Below, piece by piece: positions 6,981 through 11,825 of a DNA stretch of 11,825 bases (position 1 is the first letter of the stretch; the number at the start of each line of letters is the position of its first letter). The DNA is from Bacillota bacterium (GTDB lineage Bacteria > Bacillota > Clostridia > Christensenellales > Aristaeellaceae), in the NCBI GenBank assembly GCA_023415715.1, contig JAEZJP010000136.1:1-11825 (forward strand), in the 5' to 3' direction. Both the position numbers and the translations under genes were made by a program. The notes beneath the pieces were generated by a model. The model searched no databases, had not been told where the DNA came from, and saw only the letters and a program-made list of their open reading frames with translations.

Positions 6981-6982
6981 GC

Positions 6983-7018
6983 GCTAATGTCCCTTTTCAT
7001 GTCTAAAGGGACATTAGC
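6983..7018. repeat. Perfect 14-bp inverted repeat
   Basis: GCTAATGTCCCTTT (6983-6996) and its exact complement (7005-7018) enclose an 8-base loop. No T-run follows on either strand, so it is not an ordinary terminator, and it sits only a few bases past one. On the minus strand it covers the last codons and stop of a possible gene remnant (7003-7170). Confidence 0.7.
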
Positions 7019-7170
7019 TGATAAAATTTGCGTGAAGCATATTTCGAAGCAGTCTGACGGAACAGTTTACGTCGCGTCCTCTTTAGCTCGAACCACTTAA
7101 GATCATCTGCATGGAAGCCTTGTATACACACCCATTTGCGGATGTTCCTTTCAAACCTGCCGTTTCTGTG
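7003..7170 (-). pseudogene. Possible C-terminal remnant or unannotated small ORF
   Basis: The minus strand is open for 55 codons between TAG at 7173-7171 and TAG at 7005-7003. The translation looks like real protein: basic and aromatic-rich, with CIQGFHADDLKWFELK and then RTRRKLFRQTASKYASRKFY near the end. There is no ATG in frame at a useful place; a GTG at 7131 is the only reasonable start and has no well-placed ribosome site. It may be the tail of a gene whose front was lost when the ABC-F region arrived, or a small protein with an odd start. I do not recognise the family. The opposite strand of the same stretch carries a short ORF leading into the ABC-F gene, and one of the two readings may be chance. 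Confidence 0.3.
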
Positions 7171-7212
7171 CTAAAATCATTTTATAAAAATCACAAACGT
7201 TACGAGGTGTAA
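7111..7212 (+). CDS. Possible 33-codon upstream ORF before the ABC-F gene
   Basis: An ATG at 7111 opens 33 codons (MEALYTHPF... ending HKRYEV) and its TAA (7210-7212) finishes one base before the TTG start of the ABC-F gene. The GAGGTG ribosome site of the ABC-F gene lies inside its last codons, so translation of this ORF would affect initiation downstream. ABC-F genes are known to be controlled by leader peptides in some Bacillota. No strong ribosome site precedes the ATG, so this is a weak call and may be chance. Confidence 0.25.
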   Translation: MEALYTHPFADVPFKPAVSVLKSFYKNHKRYEV

Positions 7213-7213
7213 C

Positions 7214-9028
7214 TTGGTCTTATTATCTGTAGAAAAGATCAGCAAAAGCTTTTCTGAAAAAGCGCTTTTGCAGGATGTGTCACTATACATAAGCGATACC
7301 GATAAAGTCGGCATCATCGGTGTCAACGGTACGGGCAAAACCACGCTGCTAAATATCCTTGCCGGGCTGACCCCGCCGGACAAAGGTACGATCAGCAAAT
7401 CTTCTGGTGCCCGTATTGCATATTTGCAGCAAAACCCTGTATTTGATAAGGGCTCATCCTTGCTTTCCATTGTACTGGACCATCCGGATTCCAAGGCGCT
7501 AAGCGGCTCGGAATACGAAGCCAAAACCATCTTGACCAAGCTGGGCTTTACGGATTTTGACATGGACACCGGCGCCATGTCCGAAGGCGAAAAAAAGCGT
7601 GTTGCGATTGCGCGCGCACTGATGAGTCCCAGCGAGCTGCTGATCCTGGACGAGCCCACCAACCACCTGGACAGCGACATGGTTTCATGGCTGGAGGCCT
7701 ATTTGAAGCGCTATAACGGCGCCATCGTCATGGTCACGCATGATCGCTATTTCCTGGATCGCGTAACCAACCGCATCGTCGAAATCGATGCCAGCGCCTT
7801 GTATACTTATAATGGAAACTACTCACAGTTCCTGGCGCAGAAGGCTCAGCGCGAGGAAATGGAGGCAGCCACCCAGCGCAAGAACCGCAGCCTGTTTAAG
7901 CGCGAGCTGGAGTGGATACAGCGCGGCGCAAGGGCACGCAGCACGAAAGCCAAATCCCGGATTGAGCGCTTCGAATCATTGCAAGACGGGACACCCGCCG
8001 CGCCGGAGGCAGCGCTTATCATGGATTCCGTGTCAGTAAGGCTGGGCAGAAAGACAATCGAAATAAATAATATCATCAAATCCTTTGGCAACCGCTGCAT
8101 CGTGAAGGATTTTTCGCACGTGCTGCTGCGGGATGCGCGCATCGGAATCATAGGCAGAAATGGCTGCGGAAAAACCACGCTGATGAAGATGATTGCAGGA
8201 GCGCTGGCGCCGGATTCCGGTACCGTGGTGCTCGGCGAAACCGTGAAAATAGGCTATGTCTCCCAGGTGTGGGATATGCCTCCGGCCTCCATGCGTGTGA
8301 TCGATTATATCCGCGAAGAATCAGATCAAATCGAAACAAACGAGGGTACGATTTCCGCAGCGAAGATGCTGGAGCGGTTTTTGTTTCCGTCCAATATGCA
8401 ATGGACGCCTGTAAGCAAGCTTTCCGGCGGCGAAAAGCGCCGGTTGTTCCTGCTGCGCATCCTGATGGGTGCGCCCAATATTCTGTTGCTCGATGAACCT
8501 ACGAATGACTTGGATACGACTACCTTGACCGTGCTTGAGGATTACTTGGAGAACTTTAACGGTGCAGTCATCGCCATATCCCATGATCGGTATTTTTTGG
8601 ATAAAGTCGTGGATACGATCTTCGAATTCCGGGAGAGCGGCGAAATACGTAGGTATACCGGCGGCTATTCCGATTATCTGGAAAAGCGCGATGCAGATGC
8701 AAGCGATACTGATACGGCAGCGTTCAGCAAAGCTGGCAAAAGCGGCAAACCAAAACCAACCGAGCCGCCGCGCACAGAAAAAAAGCAAACCAAACTGAAA
8801 TTCACGTTCGCGGAGCAGCGCGAATTCGACACCATCGATGATGATATGGCGCTTCTTGAAGAGAAGCTTCGGCAGGCCGAGGCCGGCATCACCCAATATG
8901 CCAGCGACTATGAAAAATTAATGCCCTTTCTTGAGGAAAAAGAACGGCTCGAGGCGGAGTTGGCGGTCAAGATGGACCGGTGGGTGTACTTGAATGAGTT
9001 AGCGGAGAAGATCAAGGCAGGTGTGTAG
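7214..9028 (+). CDS. ABC-F family ATPase, Uup-like (ribosome-associated)
   Basis: A 604-residue cytoplasmic protein with two ATP-binding cassettes and no membrane segment, so an ABC-F translation factor and not a transporter. Cassette 1 has Walker A GVNGTGKT (36-43), signature MSEGEKKR (122-129), Walker B LILDEPTN (catalytic Glu147) and His176. Cassette 2 has GRNGCGKT (314-321), LSGGEKRR (403-410), LLLDEPTND (Glu428) and His457. The linker (about 205-260) is long, charged and basic, as expected of the arm that reaches the ribosomal P-site region. After a low-complexity Lys/Pro stretch (about 495-525), residues 530-600 form a coiled coil like the C-terminal domain of Uup. The start is TTG at 7214, with GAGGTG four bases upstream; the next in-frame ATG would remove the first Walker A. 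Uup-type proteins aid stalled ribosomes and are linked to transposon excision. Antibiotic protection cannot be excluded but nothing here indicates it. Confidence 0.92.
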   Translation: MVLLSVEKISKSFSEKALLQDVSLYISDTDKVGIIGVNGTGKTTLLNILAGLTPPDKGTISKSSGARIAYLQQNPVFDKGSSLLSIVLDHPDSKALSGSEYEAKTILTKLGFTDFDMDTGAMSEGEKKRVAIARALMSPSELLILDEPTNHLDSDMVSWLEAYLKRYNGAIVMVTHDRYFLDRVTNRIVEIDASALYTYNGNYSQFLAQKAQREEMEAATQRKNRSLFKRELEWIQRGARARSTKAKSRIERFESLQDGTPAAPEAALIMDSVSVRLGRKTIEINNIIKSFGNRCIVKDFSHVLLRDARIGIIGRNGCGKTTLMKMIAGALAPDSGTVVLGETVKIGYVSQVWDMPPASMRVIDYIREESDQIETNEGTISAAKMLERFLFPSNMQWTPVSKLSGGEKRRLFLLRILMGAPNILLLDEPTNDLDTTTLTVLEDYLENFNGAVIAISHDRYFLDKVVDTIFEFRESGEIRRYTGGYSDYLEKRDADASDTDTAAFSKAGKSGKPKPTEPPRTEKKQTKLKFTFAEQREFDTIDDDMALLEEKLRQAEAGITQYASDYEKLMPFLEEKERLEAELAVKMDRWVYLNELAEKIKAGV

Positions 9029-9063
9029 GACATAGGTTGTAGCATACAACTTGAATGATTGAT

Positions 9064-9160
9064 ACAGCTTGGCAGATTATGCAGCTCCAAGATAATTAGG
9101 ACGCAAGGAGGAACAGGGGGGATTTCGATGTCCCCCTTCCTCCTCCTTGCGTCTTTCTAG
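9064..9160. repeat. Dispersed repeat copy 1, short form with long hairpin
   Basis: The first 49 bases (from ACAGCTTG to GGACGCAAGGAGGA at 9112) align without gaps to 11331-11379, with the last 15 bases identical. Both copies then have a G-run, TTCGATGT and a C-run. Here the element closes with TCCTCCTTGCGTC (9141-9153). Copy 2 lacks that close inside the window. Each copy begins within about 40 bases of a gene stop. Confidence 0.75.
9100..9156 (+). terminator. Strong hairpin, likely terminator of the ABC-F gene
   Basis: A perfect 13-bp outer stem, GACGCAAGGAGGA (9100-9112) with TCCTCCTTGCGTC (9141-9153), encloses a G5/C5 inner stem near a TTCG loop and is followed by TTTCT. It lies 70 bases after the ABC-F stop. 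The T-tract is short, but the stem is very stable. It is part of a dispersed repeat. Confidence 0.6.
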
Positions 9161-9240
9161 CACAAGGGACTATCTAATACAGGGGTCTGGCACAGGGGAT
9201 GATCAGACCGCGTTTGCTTCCTCCACATGCTTTTTTATTT

Positions 9241-9294
9241 TTACTGTAATGCAACTTGCTTGGGTTCGCCGCGATATATGTTGTAATACAGTAA
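9241..9294. promoter_or_regulatory. Inverted repeat flanking a candidate promoter of the DUF3089 gene
   Basis: TTACTGTAATGCAAC (9241-9255) and GTTGTAATACAGTAA (9280-9294) are inverted copies, with 13 of 15 positions pairing and the outer 8 perfect. Between and within them a weak promoter can be drawn: TTGGGT (9260-9265), 16 bases, then TGTAAT (9282-9287) inside the right arm. The gene starts 26 bases later. This looks like a paired operator or a 5' hairpin; no regulator gene is adjacent. Confidence 0.4.
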
Positions 9295-9319
9295 GACAAA
9301 GCCGTAAGGAGAGAATGTC

Positions 9320-10363
9320 ATGAAAAAGAAGAACATCATTGTAACTGCAATTCTTTGCGTATTCATGCTTGCTGCTCAGAATGTTACTGCCCCGGGCGCT
9401 GCAGCCGGAAAAGCGGAATCCACAATGAGCGCAGACGATGTGAACAATGTTACCGATTACTCTAAGCCGGGCAATTGGCTCAGTGCGGATATGTCGGGCA
9501 GCTTGCCGGTTGATATATTTTATCTGTACCCGACAGCATGGCAAAAAGGCCCAAACGATTCCAATTACTGCTCCGTGGATAATGTATCCATGATAAAAGG
9601 CGCCAATGGCGCCTTCAACCGGCAGGCGACGGCGTTTTTGCCGGTAGGCAATATTTATGCGCCTTATTACCGGCAAGCGGATGCGGTGTATACCTTGACC
9701 CTGCCCACGATCGCGCAACAGGATGAAGCGGTCCGGATTATTCCGGCTGCGGACGGAGTCGCCGCGTTCAATTATTATCTCGATCATTATAACAAGGGAA
9801 GGCCGTTCATCCTGGCAGGGCATTCCCAGGGTTCCAACGTGCTTCTCTATATTCTTGCACAGATCAAAGACCAACCGGAAGTGCTAGGAAGAATGGTTGC
9901 CGCTTACGTGATCGGCTTTTCTGTATCAAAGGACTATCTGGCGCAGAATACTCCCCTGAAATTTGCCGCAGGCCCCGATGATACCGGTGTCATTATTTCG
10001 TACAACACCGAGGCGGAAGGGGTAACAAGCAGTCCGGTCGTGCGCCCCGGTGCGCTCGCGATCAACCCGATCTCGTGGACGCTGACTGATTTGGAAGCGC
10101 CCAAGGAGGACAATGCGGGTTCTATCAGGCCGGTCACCATGGCTTTGTCTGACTTAACGCCTGTGAAAGACCTCGCTTCTGCACAAGTCAATACCTTAAG
10201 AGGGGTGGTTGTCTGCAAATCGGTGGACGTCAACAGGTATTCCATACAGGGAATGCCGGGAGTGTATCATTCTTATGATTATCCGTTCTACTTCTACAAC
10301 ATCCGCGCCAACGCGCAAAACAGGGTGAAGAAATACCTGGCGGCTCATCCTTCAGGCAAATAA
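9320..10363 (+). CDS. Secreted DUF3089 alpha/beta hydrolase
   Basis: A 347-residue exported protein. The basic start MKKKN and hydrophobic residues 6-20, followed by an Ala-rich stretch to about residue 30, form a signal peptide; Cys13 lies in the hydrophobic core and is not a lipobox. The mature part matches the DUF3089 branch of alpha/beta hydrolases: DIFYLYPTAW (65-74), NIYAPYYRQA (111-120) and the nucleophile elbow GHSQGS with Ser169. The ending YPFYFYNIRANAQNRV also fits the family. A His after the last strand (HSYDYPF region) and an Asp before it would complete the triad, but I cannot place them firmly. Substrate is unknown; esterase or lipase-like activity outside the membrane is the fair guess. 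AAGGAGAG lies at good spacing before the ATG. It stands alone, with its own promoter region, between two unrelated genes. Confidence 0.85.
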   Translation: MKKKNIIVTAILCVFMLAAQNVTAPGAAAGKAESTMSADDVNNVTDYSKPGNWLSADMSGSLPVDIFYLYPTAWQKGPNDSNYCSVDNVSMIKGANGAFNRQATAFLPVGNIYAPYYRQADAVYTLTLPTIAQQDEAVRIIPAADGVAAFNYYLDHYNKGRPFILAGHSQGSNVLLYILAQIKDQPEVLGRMVAAYVIGFSVSKDYLAQNTPLKFAAGPDDTGVIISYNTEAEGVTSSPVVRPGALAINPISWTLTDLEAPKEDNAGSIRPVTMALSDLTPVKDLASAQVNTLRGVVVCKSVDVNRYSIQGMPGVYHSYDYPFYFYNIRANAQNRVKKYLAAHPSGK

Positions 10364-10403
10364 ATAGAGAAAGTCGAAAGAAAATCCGGTCTATTGTGAA
10401 CTG

Positions 10404-10446
10404 GTATAATGATGGTGGACGAAAAAAACGTCCACCATTATTATAC
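10404..10446. repeat. 18-bp near-perfect inverted repeat with A7 loop
   Basis: GTATAATGATGGTGGACG (10404-10421) pairs with 10429-10446 at all 18 positions, one being a G/T wobble, around seven A residues. It begins 40 bases after the hydrolase stop. No T-run follows on either strand, so it is not a classical terminator. TGGTATAAT at the left edge (10402-10410) is an extended -10 sequence, so it may overlap a promoter reading right. Confidence 0.65.
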
Positions 10447-10534
10447 ACAGAAGGGAGAAGTCATGGGCTTTACGTAAACCAAGGGCAAACCAAAGGGATG
10501 GTTCAAAAGAAAAGCCCAGAGGAGATCCTGCTGT

Positions 10535-10562
10535 TTGTTTCCTTTAGTTCATATAGTATAAT
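10535..10562 (+). promoter_or_regulatory. Candidate promoter of the acyltransferase gene
   Basis: A perfect TATAAT (10557-10562) is preceded, after 16 bases, by a weak TTGTTT (10535-10540). It lies 47 bases before the ATG at 10610. The -10 is good and the -35 poor. Confidence 0.45.
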
Positions 10563-10609
10563 GATAAGGCATCAAAAAATGCAATCTTTTGTCGAAAAGG
10601 AGCTGTCAA

Positions 10610-11314
10610 ATGGGAAAATTGTATGAGGCAGTTGGCATGATGATACGCACTTTTTCAAAGAAGATGCAGACCATTTGGGATGTCCCTTTTGACGGCGAGC
10701 CCTGCGTATTCTTATGTAACCACGCAGGTGCTTTGGGTCCCATTGATATGAGCACGAAGTTTCCCTTGCGCGACAAGTGCTTTTCATGGATGAACGCCGA
10801 TATGATGGACCCCAAGGCCGTTCCGGCCTATGTGCGACAGGATTATTGGTGGCAGCCTGGCTGCTTTATGGAACCGCTTTATAGCATAACACTGCCTTAT
10901 ATTGCTGCATTCCTCCTGCCGCCTCTTCTTAAAAGTGCGCCAGGCGTGCCTGTTTACCATGACGCACGGGGCGTTAAGACGTTTCGCCAAAGCATCCAGC
11001 ATTTAAAAAATGGCAACTATTTAATTATCTTTCCTGAGCAGCCTTCAGGCTATCAATCCCATCACACGTGGATAAACGAAGGCTTTTTACAGATTGCGCC
11101 CCTTGCCTACCGAACACTTGGGATTGCGCTCAAGTTTTATCCAGTGCATTTGGATCATAAAAACCATCTCTTCCACGTAAGCCATCCTATCTGTTATGAG
11201 CCCGGCGTTCCCATGGATGAGCAGACACCGGCACTGATTGAGGCCATTCGCCTAGGCATTCATCCCCCAGAGCCATTGCAGGAATCAAAGCAGCAAAGAG
11301 CTATTGAACTCTAA
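10610..11314 (+). CDS. PlsC-like lysophospholipid acyltransferase (LPLAT family)
   Basis: A 234-residue protein of the PlsC/LPLAT type, which moves an acyl chain to a lysophospholipid or related acceptor at the membrane. FLCNHAGALGPID (34-46) is the catalytic block with His38. YHDARGVKTF (116-125) and IIFPEQPSG (139-147) match motifs III and IV (family form FPEGTRS). A hydrophobic segment at about 92-107 may dip into the membrane. Oddly, the classical H-x4-D is not present: the Asp is eight residues after His (D46), with GALGPI between, so the catalytic pair is atypical. A TTG start 21 bases upstream is possible, but AAAAGGAG at 10595-10602 points to 10610. It stands alone, with a hairpin downstream. 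The role may be in membrane lipid remodelling; the acceptor is unknown. Confidence 0.8.
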   Translation: MGKLYEAVGMMIRTFSKKMQTIWDVPFDGEPCVFLCNHAGALGPIDMSTKFPLRDKCFSWMNADMMDPKAVPAYVRQDYWWQPGCFMEPLYSITLPYIAAFLLPPLLKSAPGVPVYHDARGVKTFRQSIQHLKNGNYLIIFPEQPSGYQSHHTWINEGFLQIAPLAYRTLGIALKFYPVHLDHKNHLFHVSHPICYEPGVPMDEQTPALIEAIRLGIHPPEPLQESKQQRAIEL

Positions 11315-11330
11315 ACCGATAGGGAACAAA

Positions 11331-11406
11331 ACAGCTTGAAAGATTGAGTTGAGACAAGACGATAAGGACGCAAGGAGGAGGAAGGGGGGGTTCGATGTCC
11401 CCCCTT
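11331..11406. repeat. Dispersed repeat copy 2, start of the long element
   Basis: Bases 11331-11379 align without gaps to 9064-9112; then come GGAAG, a G7 run, TTCGATGT and a C6 run, as in copy 1. It begins 17 bases after the acyltransferase stop. Copy 1 closes with a 13-base inverse arm; here the sequence runs on into about 400 bases of inverted repeats. Confidence 0.75.
11382..11406 (+). terminator. G/C hairpin after the acyltransferase gene
   Basis: AAGGGGGG pairs with CCCCCCTT around a loop holding TTCGATGT, about 70 bases after the stop. Only two T residues follow, so it is a weak intrinsic terminator at best; its position matches the hairpin after the ABC-F gene. Confidence 0.4.
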
Positions 11407-11825
11407 ACTACCCGCAACCTCAATCGTCGCACTGCATCGCTGTCGCTCGCAACCCCGGCGGTCTCAATTGTCGCACTGCTGCGCTGTTGTTTGCATCGCT
11501 CTGTTTCGACCGCTTCCTCTACCCGGCTTAATTCCGCCACTGGCGGAAGCCGGGTTACGGAACCCGTTTCGGTTGATTCGTTCGCTTCGCCAATAGCGTC
11601 CACTGGACGCACTCAGCTCACTCACCCCTTGCATTCCCCATAACCTCTTTGAGACGACCAATGTTCCGAAGCTGAGCGCCGCCTGTGGCTCCGGAACACC
11701 GCCCCCGCCAGTGGCTCCGTAGCCGAAGCGCCGCCTGTGGCGGATGAAGCGAGGCGGAGGAGGCTGGCGAAACGAGCAGTGCGAGCGGAGCGAAGCAATG
11801 CGACGATTGAGCCAGATGGAGGGAA
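11407..11825. repeat. Non-coding GC-rich element with long inverted arms
   Basis: No credible gene is present; short open frames here lack ribosome sites and overlap inverted repeats. CTCAATCGTCGCA...CGCTCGCA (11419-11451) is mirrored by the complement at 11780-11811, with about three differences and one gap in 32-33 bases. Between the arms are smaller hairpins: ACCCGGCTT/AAGCCGGGT (11521-11555, holding CCGCC-ACT-GGCGG), GCGTCC-ACT-GGACGC (11596-11610), TGTTCCG/CGGAACA, and CCGCC-TGT-GGCGG (11731-11743). CTCAATTGTCGCACTGC (11463-11479) repeats the arm start. The left half is C/T-rich and the right half G/A-rich, as expected of a long fold-back. It continues past the window end. Confidence 0.7.

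Noticed and set aside
8321..8896. Minus-strand open frame inside the ABC-F gene
   Set aside because: Fully antisense to conserved ATPase motifs; shadow frame.
9203..9874. Long minus-strand open frame (223 codons)
   Set aside because: It lies antisense to the well-supported DUF3089 hydrolase, has no ribosome site and resembles no family.
10589..10609. TTG start extending the acyltransferase by seven residues
   Set aside because: The AAAAGGAG ribosome site lies inside this extension and is correctly spaced for the ATG at 10610.
10396..10626. 76-codon plus-strand frame before the acyltransferase
   Set aside because: It crosses the fold-back and a promoter, its start has no ribosome site and its translation is low in protein-like character.
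11301..11661. Several short frames on both strands after the acyltransferase
   Set aside because: They overlap inverted repeats in a GC-rich element, lack ribosome sites and have biased, repetitive translations.
11463..11743. CRISPR-like array suggested by recurring short palindromes
   Set aside because: The repeats are short, unequal and irregularly spaced with no regular spacers; hairpin family is the better reading.

Overview
The window looks like chromosomal DNA of a low-to-mid GC, Gram-positive-like bacterium, most likely Bacillota/Clostridia. Supporting signs are strong purine-rich Shine-Dalgarno sites, near-consensus sigma-A promoters, a TTG start and tightly packed ATGA-overlapping operons. 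The order or genus cannot be fixed from the sequence. No rRNA, tRNA, CRISPR array, intact transposase or phage gene is visible.

Positions 1-5966 (minus strand) hold a catabolic operon. In transcription order it encodes: a clan GH-A-like intracellular glycosidase candidate (5966-4698); a xylose-isomerase-like TIM-barrel protein (4677-3706); a crotonase-fold protein (3709-2930); a beta-keto acid cleavage enzyme, BKACE/DUF849 (2933-2100); a D-lyxose-isomerase-like cupin (2098-1547); a second GH-A-like paralogue (1550-282); and, after a hairpin, the start of a secreted solute-binding protein that runs off the window (225-1). Most joints are 4-base ATGA overlaps, so the set is probably made together. 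The working idea, an inference, is that the binding protein captures a glycoside or unusual sugar, the two glycosidases and two isomerase-type enzymes process it, and the crotonase and BKACE cleave a beta-keto acid derived from it into CoA thioesters. I do not recognise this combination as a described pathway.

Positions 5967-6159 are a divergent control region with a near-perfect promoter for the operon and another for the GntR/FCD regulator on the plus strand (6160-6879). A perfect TNGTNNNACNA GntR-type site overlaps the regulator's -35 box.

Positions 6880-11314 (plus strand) hold three separately transcribed genes: a Uup-type ABC-F ATPase (7214-9028, TTG start), an exported DUF3089 alpha/beta hydrolase (9320-10363) and a PlsC-like acyltransferase (10610-11314). 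The gaps carry many hairpins, a possible gene remnant and possible leader ORFs.

Positions 11315-11825 are non-coding: a GC-rich element with long inverted arms and many small hairpins. Its first 49 bases align without gaps to a copy after the ABC-F gene, so a dispersed repeat family is present. The element probably continues past the window end.
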